Assembly (NCBI RefSeq): GCF_009727055.1
Contig: NC_052353.1
Span: 46,374,196 to 46,438,195, forward strand
From: Benincasa hispida
Lineage: Eukaryota > Streptophyta > Magnoliopsida > Cucurbitales > Cucurbitaceae
DNA: 64,000 nucleotides
Direction of reading: 5' to 3'
The translations under genes were made by a program, and so were the position numbers. The notes beneath the pieces were generated by a model, which ran no database searches, had not been told where the DNA came from, and was given only the letters and a program-made list of their open reading frames with translations. This document shows positions 1 through 11,541 of this stretch, in pieces (the stretch's first letter is position 1; each line of letters begins with the position of its first letter).

Positions 1-322
1 CAGAATTTTAACTAAAATGCTTTACATCCCAATGTGTAAATATGTCTTCATCTAAATTTTCAATATGTAGATCAGCTTGAGTTGTGGATTGTTATGTGTG
101 ATTTACAAGTGGATATAGAAGGGTGCGTTATATATAAACCCTCTAATCCTAGAAGTACCTCTTCAATCTGTATTGTATTATCTGACATTTCTTTCTAATA
201 ATAAATTTATCTCTCTCTATTTGTGAACATAGCTAACACACTATTAGTAAATTACGTAAGTCTATGTGTCGATCTTTATTATTTACATTTTCTCGCTTTC
301 TTTATTTGTTAATTTCTTATCA
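1..322 (+). repeat. Copia LTR fragment (3' part)
   Basis: This looks like the 3' part of a Copia LTR in plus orientation. A TATA-like run (gttatatataaaccctc) near 130 is followed by a leader and by text ending in gttaatttcttatca at about 322. The stretch from about 200 matches by eye the end of the solo LTR at 22256-22540: both have 'gaacatagctaa.aca' followed by 'ttagt.aatta.gtaa'. The left end is outside the window. If the receptor gene at 967-1231 continues leftwards, this piece lies in its first intron. Confidence 0.55.
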
Positions 323-966
323 TGGATGAAGTCAATGGCATAGATCCGATATCACTTGTTAGAGACAACAAACAAACATATAAGATATTTTTCACTTTAG
401 GTAGAATCCTACTTGACTTTGCTTTTGAAATTGTTCCTTGTTTATATACCTACGTTGTTCTCCTTATCCAGCTAACGTGAAATTTTGATCACATTTCTAA
501 CAAGAAACAAGGACGAACTCAAACAATAACTTCTAAACTTTGAATAAACAATAGCAGGATGGAGAGAAAGCAGAATTTTATGTTTTTAACTTTTTGTATA
601 TATATAATCTTATAAAAATAAAAAATGAAAGGAGGACAGTTGAGTGGAAAAGCTTCTAAATGGAAGGTTGACCACTTTTTATCCTTGACTCCACTCTGAA
701 GAGTACTGATTACAGAAACTCCAAGAAAATGTGAAAGATGATATGTTGAGTCACCGATCAACCAAAAAGCTTACGTAAATAGATAGAGTTACAGTAAATT
801 TAACGATATCAATATTTTAACATCGTGCTTGGGTTAGACTAGATCAACCCAAATCGCAAAAGAAACTATTTAGAGGTAGGTAGTACTAATGAACAGGACA
901 TAGAATCATTGAAGGGAGTTTGAATAGGAAAAGTGAAGCAAAAGAAGAAGAAAGAAGCGGATATAC
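323..966. other. No gene seen; possible intron of the receptor gene
   Basis: AT-rich sequence with only short, unconvincing ORFs. It lies directly downstream (minus strand) of the donor site of the glutamate-receptor-like exon, so it would be intron 1 if that gene is complete. No sequence resembling the next receptor exon was found here. Confidence 0.5.
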
Positions 967-1231
967 CTTCAACGGAGCCCAAGAAGCCACTACAATTAGA
1001 GTCTTCCATGAAGAAGTTAAGCTTTGTGCCATTCAAGATGTTGGGGTCAGCGTTTATGTCGGAAATTGCTGCTTTCATCGCCGGCTTTGCTGCTCTGCCG
1101 ATGACGGAATTGAAAGTGAAAACCGCACCAACGTTTACCACAGTAGGTTTTTGGCAGCAGATCGGACCAGTGAGCTGAAACAGCCATATCAAAGTATGCA
1201 AAAGCAGCGGCAGAGCGGCAAAATTAACCAT
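967..1231 (-). CDS. Glutamate-receptor-like channel, first coding exon only
   Basis: The minus strand encodes 88 codons starting with a hydrophobic signal peptide (residues about 1-26, MVNFAALPLLLHTLIWLFQL...), then the start of the extracellular ligand-binding (ANF receptor) domain: VVNVGAVFTFNSVIGRAAK, followed by AISDIN and a DSNCSGFLG motif. This is the typical N-terminus of plant GLR proteins, membrane cation channels gated by amino acids. After GTTGAAG the sequence runs into GTATAT, a good donor site, and the frame then becomes meaningless, so the exon ends at 967 in phase 1. The remaining about 800 residues (rest of ANF, periplasmic-binding and ion-channel domains) are not in the window. 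It is either the 5' end of a gene continuing left or an orphan exon; the family call is firm, the subclass (GLR3-like) is inference. Confidence 0.75.
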
Positions 1232-1709
1232 TCAAGCTCTATAATTCACAAAGATGCCCTCAACTATAAAGGGTTTCTTGTGAATGAATGATATTGAATA
1301 AAAAAGACCAAAAATTTGGTACAGGATAATTAGCTTAGTTGTGTTTCAATCTAAGGGGAACTGGGTGCCCACTTCCTAGATTGAGAATGGGATAATAAGC
1401 GTGGAATTCAGGAACCAATTGTTAAAGAAATGAGAGCATTGAATAAAGGTTGCCCATGTCACAGTGAATACGCAACTTGCACGACATGGAAAAGGAAAAG
1501 ACATTATTTAAAAAAATGGCAAACAGAAATGAAAAGTTACACGTGGTTCATTAGAAAATTTTTATCGTCGGAACTTTGATGCATTGTTAGTCAAATGAAG
1601 TCAATGGCAGAAATGCCATTAATCTACTGACAAATTCCTATTTAAATTGAAAAAGAAATCAAGACTAAATTATTTTCTTAGTCTCTTTAATTTCGAGGGT
1701 CTAATTTTA
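1232..1709. other. Upstream region of the receptor exon; nothing recognised
   Basis: Contains the presumed leader and promoter of the minus-strand receptor exon. No clear TATA box or other gene was identified. Confidence 0.4.
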
Positions 1710-2388
1710 GGGTTATTAGTTAGATATAACCATTTTTGAGTTTCACATTTTTTTTTTCTTTTTAATTTTTAAACTAATTTTTTCAGTCTATTTCGGTCAA
1801 TATCGATCAGAGGCATTTAATTAAAAAATTAACTTTTTTTTTTAAATTATAGATTCTTTTAGGCTTTCTGAGTGAAATCTCGACTAGGATGAGAATTGAG
1901 ATCCACATCATTTTTCCAAATCTTATCTAATCTTTTCAAAAGATAATTGATAAATTCATTTAGATATTGGTAAATCAATTTGAAAATTCGTGGAAACATA
2001 AATTGAATCTAAGGTTTGCAAGATAATATAAGAAAAATTATGAAGAGGTAAGAGTTGGTATAAGATTTGGAGACTCCATAATATTTGAAAAAATTATGTG
2101 GATCTCAGTGTTCATCCTTGGGCTTTCTCGGTGAAATCTCAAGCATGATTAAATAATAAGATTTGGAAATATTAAATAATATTTGAGAAAATTAGTAGAA
2201 TTTCGATTTAATATCGTGCTAGATTTCACAAAACCATCGATTAGAGGAAAAAGTTAATTTTTTAAAACTAAATCTCGATAGTTGAGTTCGGCTAGGAAGG
2301 ACAGAGAAAAATTAGTTTAACGACTTTTTAAAAAGTGTGCTAGTTTTGAAAAGTGAAACTTAAAAATGGTTATTTCTAACAATTTTCC
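1710..2388. mobile_element. Mutator-like foldback MITE
   Basis: The ends are inverted repeats. The left end starts GGGTTATTAGTTAGATATAA and continues CCATTTTTGAGTTTCAC; the reverse complement of the right end reads GGAAAATTGTTAGAAATAAC then CCATTTTTAAGTTTCAC, about 30 of 36 matching. Internal arms also pair (gagatccacatca near 1900 with tgtggatctca near 2100), so much of the 679 bp can fold back. The flanks ctaatttta (1701-1709) and ttgatttta (2389-2397) match 7 of 9, as expected for an aged 9-bp target duplication of the Mutator superfamily. No coding capacity. Confidence 0.65.
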
Positions 2389-2670
2389 TTGATTTTAGTA
2401 TGTGTACTTTTAATGAATCTTAAATTTTGTTCTTCAAAATTAGTTTTTATCAAAATTAACTAAATAATAATAATAATTTTCATGCATGAATATATTTTTA
2501 AAATTTATAGTGAAAATGTTAATAGATATAAAAAATTTACAAAAATCAATTATAGATTACTAATAGGGAATAAATTTAAAATTTATTGAAAGTATATAAA
2601 CTAAAATTAAACAAACTTCAAAGTACACGGATCAAATATAATATTTTAATTAAAAAAAGGAGTTTAAAGA

Positions 2671-3092
2671 AGGTTAAATTACGGATAAAGTACCTCAACT
2701 TTAAAATTTGTGTTTATTTAGTGCCCAAACTTTCAAAATTATAAATTTAGTTTTCGAATATTCTAATTTTTAAAATTCACAAATGATACAAATGGTAGAT
2801 TAATGAATACAAAAATTTGAATTTATATCTAATAGTTCAATTAATTTGTAAAATATTTGAATTTTTCAAAAATTTATATTAAAGCATATATGTCATTCTT
2901 CATGTATACTTAATAGCTTATTATACACAAATTTTTGAAAGTTTAGAAATATAGTAGACACTTGTAAAAATTAATCATTGATGTTTCTAGAACCGCTAAA
3001 ACCATATTACTTATAAAATAGTATTTAGGCTTATTGCTTTAAGAATCAATTATATACCAAATTTGAAGTTTAGGACTACATTGTAATTTATC
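2671..3092. repeat. MITE-like repeat with short inverted ends
   Basis: The left end (ggttaaattacggataaagt) and the reverse complement of the right end (gagataaattacaatgtagt) are similar, and both are followed by 'aactt...aaatttg'. This resembles the non-coding repeats that read like 'aaattac...gtccctaaactt' and are common in plant intergenic DNA. No target duplication could be fixed, so the borders are approximate. Confidence 0.4.
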
Positions 3093-3431
3093 TCTTTTTA
3101 AAAAAAATTAAAAAAAAAAAGTTTTTTATTTTTTTATTTTTTTTAAAAAAGCATACATGATGCATATGGATGTCATTTCATTGAATTAATAAAAGTTAAA
3201 ATAAGCAAAAGCATGTTACTAGTTTTACTTTAACACCATCACATGACATCTTTGTTATGAAAAAAGAAAAAGTCATAGGACTGATTCGTCTTATTCTGGA
3301 AAAAGGAAAGAAATTCTCTGATTATATCATATTGACACAAATTTATGAATTTGGAACATTACATTAACTTGGGCTTCACCATGAAGTTTTAGAACAACCA
3401 CTTGGGATGTACATGGATTGAATTAGATTGT

Positions 3432-3478
<47 letters not shown>

Positions 3479-4228
3479 CAATGTAAAAATTCGATTGATC
3501 GGATTGACAATCTAAAAAAACCCGTGATCTCTAATCCAACCCTCGAAATTTAGGCTGGGTTGTTGGGTTATTGTTTCTTTCCTTATTGATTTAAAATATT
3601 TAAATTTATCTACAACAAATGTCTGATAACTAAAATCTCATCAAATTTAAATGTTTAGTACCAAATATGCATGATATCTATTATAAACTTTAAACAAAGA
3701 AAACATTCCTAAAAGAAAAACATTAAAAATTCACAAATTCATCCACTCTAAAAGAAATATACATTTTTTTTAATTAATGTATATGTAATTTGGGTTGGAT
3801 TGAGTTAACCTGGAAAAAAAAATTCAACCCAAGATACAACCAACCTGATAAAAATAGAAAGAACTCAATACAATCCAACTAAAAAACAAAACTAACCTAA
3901 CCCAATTCTTATAATTTGGATTGGATAGTCTAAATTATTCGAATTATCAAATCATTTGAATACCCTTAACAACAACGGATTAGATGAGAGGTCTGATTGG
4001 CATCTTTGACGCCAAAAGCTTCAATATAACATCCCAAAAAATAAACGGACTCATTTCAAGCATATGGTTTAAAAAACAGTATGGTCTATGATCATGTATG
4101 ACTGTCAATCACAAAGAACATGTCTAACTATTATGAATCCATTTTGTAAGGGTTTTTTCTGTTTTTTTTTTTTTTTAAAGAATTCATGTACCAAATATTT
4201 GAAGAAAGAAAAAACTTAGGAGGCGTCG
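3093..4228. other. AT-rich spacer with a 41-bp poly-T
   Basis: No gene seen. A run of 41 T occupies 3436-3476. The rest is low-complexity AT-rich sequence. Confidence 0.5.
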
Positions 4229-4375
4229 GGGCAAAAACTATCATAACTATTTCACAACCCACGGTAGCTACAATTTTTACTATTTTACATTCATCATTTT
4301 TTTTATTCTTTACTATAGTATTTACTATTTCCTTCTCAAACTAAAATAGTTTACACCTCAAATACATACTATTAT

Positions 4376-4977
4376 TGTTATCAAAAGTAGTGAAATCAAC
4401 TTCAAAGGTTGTTGATTCAGTTAAACACAGAACTGTCTATAAATACACTTGTAATTTTTTACTTGTATACTTAAGAGAAAAAATTACAACAGAAGAAAAG
4501 TAGATAGAAACTCATCTCTGTAAACAATAGTAGCTCCCCATCTCTTAATGATCAGCTTCTCTCTGTGGATGTATACTAATTTTGGGCCGAACCACGTAAA
4601 TCTTCGGTGTTCTTGCTTCTCATCTTCATCTTTTTTATCTTCTTGCTCAAAATCTTCAGCTCCATCGACATTCTTGCAGCATTTCAGTAGAACCTCCATT
4701 GTTCTTCTTTTCTCTCTCGGTGTGATTATGTAAGAAATGAATAATTTTGTTAGTCTTCAAAATTCTTCCAATTTCTGTGAATGCTAAAGATTAATTGTGG
4801 TCGTCAACGTGTATGGTTAAGATTCCTCTTCAAGTGGATTGTGCTTTTAGCACATAATATCAATTTCTAGCTGAAGAAAGCAGTAAATGGTATTTGTCCC
4901 TTCGAGCTAGACTTGATTATTTTGCAAAAGCCCAAATCAATTACTTTGTTTTCATTTCTAAGCCCATCAGTGCAACA
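4376..4977 (+). repeat. 5' LTR of the Tork-like Copia
   Basis: Begins TGTTATCAAAAGTAG and ends CAGTGCAACA. A TATA-like motif (ctataaatacac) is at about 4436-4447, where U3/R would be expected. It aligns end to end with 9167-9767. Confidence 0.9.
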
Positions 4978-4979
4978 AG

Positions 4980-4991
4980 TGGTATCAGAGC
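4980..4991 (+). promoter_or_regulatory. Primer-binding site (initiator tRNA-Met type)
   Basis: TGGTATCAGAGC lies two bases after the 5' LTR. It is the standard complement of the 3' end of plant initiator methionine tRNA and primes minus-strand DNA synthesis. Confidence 0.9.
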
Positions 4992-5072
4992 CTGCAAGAA
5001 AACTTCAAGATTATTCAAAGAATCATAAAAGAAAGTGAATCTTGGAACTTTTCGAAATTAAAAGGAAAAGAA

Positions 5073-5870
5073 ATGACAGTAGCAAGCTATGATATTGAAA
5101 ATTTTGATGGGAAAGGAGACTTTGGCTTATGGAAAGCCAAGATCAAAGCAATCTTGGGGCAACAAATGGCTCATAATGCCCTTGAAGATCCAACCAAGCT
5201 ACCTACCACAGCAATAGAAGAAGAAAGGGAGAATATGGAGTTAATTGCTCATGGCACACTTGTTCTTAATCTTTCAGACAGTGTATTAAGACAAGTAATC
5301 AACCAAGAAATAGCATTCAAGATGTGGACTAAGTTGAATGAGTTGTATGAGACAAAGAACCTGCCTAACAAGCTTTTCCTAAGGGAAAGGTTTTTCACCT
5401 TCAAAATGAGTTCTTCAAAATCCTTAACAGAAAATCTGGATGATTTCAAAAGGAATACAACCGAATTTAAGACTCAAGGTGAAGAGATTGAAGTTGATAA
5501 TGAAGCTTTTGCGCTTCTTAACTCACTACCAGATTCCTATAAGGATGTCAATACTGCCCTAAAATATGGTAGAGACTCTTTAACAACTAATATAATAATT
5601 TAAGTGCTTAAAATCAAAGCAATGGAGCTCTTAACCAGCAAAGAAGATAAACCCAGTGCCGAGGGTTTATTTGTTAAAGGGAAGTCTAAACAGAGCAACA
5701 AGGCAAAGGGGAAGCAAAACTTAACAGAAGAAGGTACGGAAAAACCAAGGTTAAATGTAAATATTGCAAGAAGTTGGGACATCTAATCAAGGATTGTAGA
5801 ACCTTGAAATGGAAAAATGAACAAAAGAATAAGCAATCACAATCACAACCTCAACAGAAAAACCAGCAAA
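5073..5870 (+). pseudogene. Copia gag (capsid and zinc knuckle), broken
   Basis: Starts MTVASYDIENFDGKGDFGLW and carries the Copia gag (UBN2-type) fold through about residue 176. An in-frame stop at 5601-5603 interrupts it, after which the same frame continues from 5604. A frameshift near 5735-5755 then moves the frame, and the CX2CX4HX4C zinc knuckle that binds RNA (CKYCKKLGHLIKDC, 5756-5797) is read in a second frame. Gag forms the virus-like particle; this copy cannot give a full product. Confidence 0.85.
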
Positions 5871-7084
5871 GTCAGTCAGGAGAAGCCTCAGTCTGTGAGG
5901 ATTTCTATTTCTATTCAGATGCCCTAGCTACATCAAATTTAAAGGTAGATGAAGGATCAAATAAGAACCTAGATTGGGTTCTAGACTTAAGGTGTTCTTT
6001 TCATATGACACTTCATAAGGACTGGTTCAGCACAGACGGAGATTTGGATGGAGGCTTAGTATACATGGATAATAATAACTCATGTTCAGTGGTTGGTATT
6101 GGTTCAGTATCACTCAAGCTTGAAGATGAATAAGTCAAATTACTAAGAAATGTTAGACATGTGCATAAGTTGAAGAGAAATTTGATTTCACTAGGCATGC
6201 TTGACTCAATCGACTTTGAATATAGAGGAAAGAAAGGCTACTGTGAAGTTTTAAAGAATAGTAAGTTTATTTTTAGAGGGATCAAGATAAATGGGGTCTA
6301 TGTTGTTCAAGGAGTTCAGAAACTACATTTAGCCTTAGTTGTGACTTCGAAACAGCCTACTGGAGGAGATCTTTGGCACAAAAGACTCTCTCATCTTAGT
6401 GCCAAAGGTCTACAAGCTCTTGCCAATCAAGGAATTCTACCTAAGGGAATTCATCAAAGCCTATCCTTCTGTGAGCATTGTATGATAGGCAAAGCTACAA
6501 GGCAGGGTTTTGTAAAGGCTCAGCATAGAACCAAGGCCATCATTGATTATGTGCATTTGGACCTATGGGGTCCTTCACCTTTCCAATCTTTGAGTGGAGC
6601 CATGTATTTTTTTTTAACCTTTATAGATGATTATTCTAGAAAATGTTGGATATTTTTCCTTAAATCTAAGGACTTGGTGTTTGATAAATTCAAAGAATGG
6701 AAGACTATGGTTGAAAAATTGTCTAACAACCAAATAAAATGTCTTAGAATCGATAATGGGCTTGAGTTTTGTGTAGAAGAATTTAATGTTTTTTGTAGAC
6801 AGCAGGGGATTATTGGACATAAGACTGTTAGGTATACACCTCAGCAAAATGGGGTGGCAGAGAGATTGAATAGAACAATCATGGAAAGAGTGAAAAGTCT
6901 CCTGTCAGATGTTATTCTTCCAGAGAAGTTTTGGGCTGAGGCAACATCTTACACTGTCTATACTCTTAATAGATGCCCTCATGCCTCTCTTGATTTTCTA
7001 ACTCCTAAAGAAAGGTGGACCAAACAACCTCCTAACCTAAATAATCTAAGGGTGTTTGGTTGCACAGGATGTTCATCAGAATAA
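5871..7084 (+). pseudogene. Copia protease and integrase, broken
   Basis: The protease region (near 5970-6010) reads WVLDLRCSFHM. Copia proteases have D-S/T-G at this point, so the catalytic triplet has become DLR. An in-frame stop at 6131-6133 follows. The integrase (6161-7084) keeps the H-H-C-C zinc domain (HKRLSH...CEHCMIGK), the core motifs DLWGPS, TFIDDYSRK, DNGLEF and NGVAERLN (the D, D, E catalytic set), then shifts frame at about 7075, where VFGCT runs into a stop. Integrase C-terminal sequence resumes in another frame at about 7072-7230. Confidence 0.85.
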
Positions 7085-9090
7085 GGGAAAGTTGGTTGCC
7101 CGAGCTGTGAAATGTACGTTCTTGGGTTTCACAAAAAGAGTGACGGGTTTCAGAATGTGGCATCCTATAGAAAAAAGGTATATTACTAGTAGAGATGTTA
7201 TTTTCAGGGAGATTGAGATGCTCATGTAAAGATCTACTCCAAGTGTTACAGCACCTCAAAGGGAGAATGATACAATTGAGGTGGAGCAAGTTCTTAACCC
7301 TATCACTGTTCCTTCGAGTTCATAATCACATTTTGATCAACTACCTTATCATGAAGAAGGTGTAGAAGATGCTATTTCTGATCCAGAGCAAGAGGAACCA
7401 TCTAAGAAGGTATAGCCTATCAAGAGATAGGCAAAGAAGAACTATTGTGCCACCTTCAAGATATGATGACTATATCAATTTAGCACTAAATGCTTCAGAC
7501 CTAAATAATGAAGCATAACCCTCAACTTTTGAAGAAGCATTAAGTTGTCCTAAAGCTAAATTGTGGATAGAAGCAATGAATGAAGAAGTTGATTCACTTG
7601 TCAAAAATAACACTTGGCAGTTAATACTTTTGCCCAAATGGTGCAAACCAATTGCATCCAAATGGGTGTATAAGTACAAGGAATGATTCCCTAATGGTCA
7701 AGGACCTAGATATAAGGCTAGGTTGGTAGCTAATGGATTTACTCAAAGACCAGGTGTTGATTTCAATGAGATATTATCTCCTGTGGTCAAGCAAACTTCT
7801 ATCGAACTCTTACTGTCTATTGTGGCTCAGAATGATCTAAAGCTGGAGCAACTTGATGTCAAAACAACTTTCCTACATGGTTTCCTAGATGAAGTCATTT
7901 ACATGAGTCAACCTAAAGGGTATGAAGTTAGAGGGAAAAAAGATTATTTCTGCTTACTTAAAAGGTCAATCTATGGCCTTAAACAGTCTCCTAGGTGTTG
8001 GAATAGAAGATTTAGTGACTTTGTGCAGAAGAATGGTTTTATCAAGAGTTCTTATGATAGCTGTGTGTATATAAACATTCACACCTACTCTCATCATATC
8101 TATCTGCTACTCCATGTGGATGATATGTTGCTATCAGGAACTACTATGCAAAACTTGAATAAAGTTAAAGATCTACTCAAATTAGAATTTGAAATGAAAG
8201 ACATAGGTAATGCAAAGAGAATATTAGGCATTGATATAATTAGAAACAGAAAATCATGCATACTTAGCATTGATCAGTCTCAATATTATCAAAAGTTACT
8301 CAAGAAATATCATATGACAGAGGCTAAATCAGTTTGTACTCCTATTACTAATCATTTCAAACTCTCAGCAGAAAACTTACCTAAAGAATCAGACATTGAA
8401 CATTTGAAGGTAATGTCAACTATTCCCTATTCCCAAGTTATAGGAAGTTTAATGTACTTAATGGTATCTACAAGGTTGGATATTGCTTATGCTATAAGTC
8501 TGGTAAGTAGGTACATGACTAATCCGAGAAAGAGGCATTGGGAAGCAACTAAATGGATAATGAGGTATCTTAAAGGCACTACAAGTGCCAGACTACTGTA
8601 TCAACAATTATTAGACAGAGAATCAGAATTAGTAGGGTATGTTGACTCTGACTATGCTGGAGACATAGACAAGAGGCGATTCTTATTAGGTTATATCTTC
8701 CTATATGGAAGGTGTGTTCTAAGTTGGAAGGCTACATTACAGTCAGTAGTAGCTCTCTCCACTACTAAAGCTGAATTCATTGCCCTTTCAGAAGTAGTAA
8801 AAAAGGGATTATGGCTAAAGGGACTCCTACGTGATTTTGGGATCAAACAAGATACAGTAAAGATATTTTGTGATAGCCAAAGTACTATACATTTGTCTAA
8901 ACATCCTAAATATCACAACAAAACAAAGCACATAGATGTGAAATATCATTTCATACAAAAGCAGATTGAAAATAAGCAGATTGAAGTGTTAAAAGTACAT
9001 ACCTCAGAGAATGCTTCGATATGTTAACCAAGACTGTCACTCAACTCAAACTTAAAAAATGCCTCGATATTATAGGGTTTGAGCTGAGAG
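7085..9090 (+). pseudogene. Copia reverse transcriptase and RNase H, broken at both ends
   Basis: A 434-codon open stretch (7723-9027) contains reverse transcriptase motifs RLVANGFTQRPGVDF (start just upstream), QLDVKTTFLHG, SIYGLKQSPRCWN and LLLHVDDMLLSG (the DD catalytic pair), then RNase H motifs YVDSDYAGD, AEFIAL and FCDSQSTIHL. Upstream, 7085-7722 has several stops, including one in WVYKYKE-stop at about 7683. A one-base shift near 9018 truncates the end: the expected ADMLTK-type tail is read in another frame up to about 9085. Confidence 0.85.
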
Positions 9091-9154
9091 ACAAAGGTTG
9101 AAGAAGAAAAAGGTTAGTAAAGAGAAGCTGAAGAAATTACTTGAAGTTTTCTTT

Positions 9155-9166
9155 CAAGGTGGAGAT
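9155..9166 (+). promoter_or_regulatory. Polypurine tract
   Basis: CAAGGTGGAGAT directly precedes the 3' LTR. This purine-rich stretch primes plus-strand synthesis and its position fixes the LTR start at 9167. Confidence 0.75.
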
Positions 9167-9767
9167 TGTTATCAAAAGTAGTGAAATCGACTTCAAAGGT
9201 TGTTGATTCAGTTATACACAGAACTGTTTATAAATACACTTGTAATTTTTTACTTGTATACTTAAGAGAAAAAATTACAACAGAAGAAAAATAGATAGAA
9301 GCTCATCTTTGTAAACATAGTAGCTCCCCATCTCTTAATTATCAACTTCTCTCCGTGGATGTAGGCTACTTTTGGGCCGAACCACGTAAATCTTCGGTAT
9401 TCTTGCTTCTCATCTTCATCTTCTTTATCTTCTTACTCAAAATCTTCAGCTCTATCGACATTCTTGTAGCATTTCATCAGAACCTCCATTGTTCTTCTTT
9501 TCTCTCTCGGTGTGATTATGTAAGAAATGAATAATTTTGTTAGTCTTCGAAATTCTTCCAATTTCTGTGAATGCTAAAGATTAATTGTGGTCGTCAGCGT
9601 GTATGGTTAAGATTATTCTTCACGTGGATTGTGCTTTTAGCACATAGTATCAATTTCCATTTGAAGAAAGCAGTAAGTGGTATTTGTCTCTTCGGGCCAG
9701 ACTTGATTATTTTGCAAAAGCCAAAATCAATTACTTTGTTTTCATTTCTAAGCCCATCAGTGCAACA
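9167..9767 (+). repeat. 3' LTR of the Tork-like Copia
   Basis: Second copy of 4376-4977, beginning TGTTATCAAAAGTAG and ending GCAACA, followed by the ATTAT target duplication. Confidence 0.9.
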
Positions 9768-9832
9768 ATTATAACTCAAACTAACATGATCTACCACTTA
9801 AACACAAACTATTATAACCAACTTCTTGCCCC

Positions 9833-9984
9833 AGATGTCCTTTTAATGCATCGGTATCCTAAGTTCACAAGTAAAATATTGCCACATGGTAATTTTATTT
9901 TTTTTAAAAAATGATTAATTTATTTTGTTTATTTGTGTGGTAGATGCATCTAATCATTGTTCTTTAAAGAATTTTATAAACTAG

Positions 9985-10038
<54 letters not shown>

Positions 10039-11541
10039 GACAGTTGCACGAATAACAAAAAAATCTTAAATTTGTGAATCTAGCAACGATTGTTTTTTAA
10101 ACTTGAAAATATAAAAAGACAAAAAAAAACATGAAATCTTTATTCCTTTCCCTTTCTTATTATACTAATTTTACTGTTATTGGTGTATCAACATTATATT
10201 AGTAATGTATCAGATATAAATTTATGTTTAATATATCAATCAATTGATGTATTTTATATTTGATATATTAGCTAACTGATATATTAGTCGATTATAAATT
10301 CATTTACCAAATTTATCAATTAATAAGTATTCGCGCGTATGTTATTGTTTGTAGACTTAATTTTTATTCATTTGTACAAGAGTATTGTTTGTCAAGTACA
10401 TTATCTTCAACTTATAACGATTCAATTCATCTTGTTGATAATAATTCTAAATGAATGTTGAAAAGTTATTAATGTACCAATATGACAATTGAATTTTGAA
10501 TGAATGTTGATAAACTATTAATATACTTGAACAAATGTATGTAAGGAATGTTGATATGTTGATATTACACTAGTGTTGTACTTGATATGGAATTTGAATT
10601 AATGTTGGAGTACTATTAATACATCAATTGTACTTTGAGTTTCATTCCATTTAATCTTTATACTTTCAAATGTCTAATTTTTAGTTTTTGTATCTTTAAC
10701 AAATCTTTAAAATATCTATTTTTTTTTAAATAATAAACTAGTCTCTGTTAACATTCTCTATATAAATTTTAAAAATAAATTAATTTAGAAGGACTAAATC
10801 TAAAATTATTGAAAATATAAAAAATGAAATCCCAATATAGAGGGACAAAAATGACATTTTAGTCCATTTTATTTGAAAGCCCGGTTGGTGTAAATATATA
10901 TTAGTTAATTACTAAAGTCCACCAAAGGCAAACTAGGAATATGGATTAAACGAGGCATGTGCAAGGCGCATGTGTTTGCCAAAATTCAGATTGAATTCAA
11001 AATTTGCCAATTCTCCAAAACAAACCTTAAATCTTGCTATATACTCTAACTTCCCTATATATTTATGTACATAAGTATTTTATGAGTTTAAAAAAAGACT
11101 AAATACAACGTACATAAGTATTTTGTTAAAGTTTTGACTTTCTTTGATATGGATTATTTGGGTTGATTTAGCTCTCGATTTGTTTTAGGTTTTTAAATTT
11201 ATTTTTATGAAATAGGTATTTTAGATATTTGCTAATTAGTATTTTTTTTTTTTTATTCAAACAATGGATTTGCTATTTTTACGAATTTAAAATTCTTTTG
11301 CTATTTTTTCAAATAAAAATTTAAAATTTGCTATTTATCTTCTCAAATAAAACCTCTGAATATGGGCCTCATTGAAGTCCACGAATCATATATGGCCCAA
11401 AAGGCCCACTTCAGAATTGTGTCTTCTCCACCTTATCCTTCTAAGTTACTCGGCATCCCCTGCCTGCAAATCACTGTGTCATCTTCTTCCGAATCGGACC
11501 CAAAAGGGGTCTCTCTCGCTCTTTCATACTCAGACTAAAAA
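9833..11541. other. Intergenic; (AT)n run, MITE-like repeat, L6 promoter
   Basis: No gene seen. An (AT)n microsatellite occupies about 9991-10035. About 10640-10867 looks like another short MITE, with 'ctttatactttcaaatgtct' at the left and 'gagggacaaaaatgacattt' at the right. The last 200 bp (from about 11340) contain a less AT-rich stretch that is the likely promoter and leader of the ribosomal protein gene. Confidence 0.5.

Larger units (their letters stand above)
4376..9767 (+). mobile_element. Full-length Copia LTR retrotransposon, Tork-like, coding region broken
   Basis: All structural parts are present: two about 600-bp LTRs starting TGTTATC and ending GCAACA, a 5-bp target duplication ATTAT (4371-4375 and 9768-9772), a primer-binding site next to the 5' LTR and a purine-rich tract before the 3' LTR. 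The order gag, protease, integrase, reverse transcriptase, RNase H is the Copia order. By eye the two LTRs differ at roughly 35-40 of 601 positions (about 94% identity). The coding region has several stops and frameshifts and an altered protease active site, so the copy cannot be autonomous. Lineage (Tork) is inferred from gag and integrase style. Confidence 0.9.
4229..9832. repeat. MITE split by the Copia element
   Basis: The left part (4229-4375) begins GGGGCAAAAACTATCATAAC, and the right part (9773-9832) ends with sequence whose reverse complement is GGGGCAAGAAGTTGGTTATA. These form imperfect terminal inverted repeats. With the Copia element and one copy of its ATTAT duplication removed, the two pieces form one element of about 200 bp rich in 'actattata/tagtaaat' words. 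A related copy is seen at about 26612-26912. Confidence 0.5.

Noticed and set aside
920..1291. Plus-strand open frames over the receptor exon
   Set aside because: They overlap a minus-strand exon with clear GLR motifs, have no family resemblance and are shadows of it.
9571..9914. Short plus-strand frames after the Copia pol
   Set aside because: They sit in the 3' LTR and the split MITE. The same text occurs in the 5' LTR.
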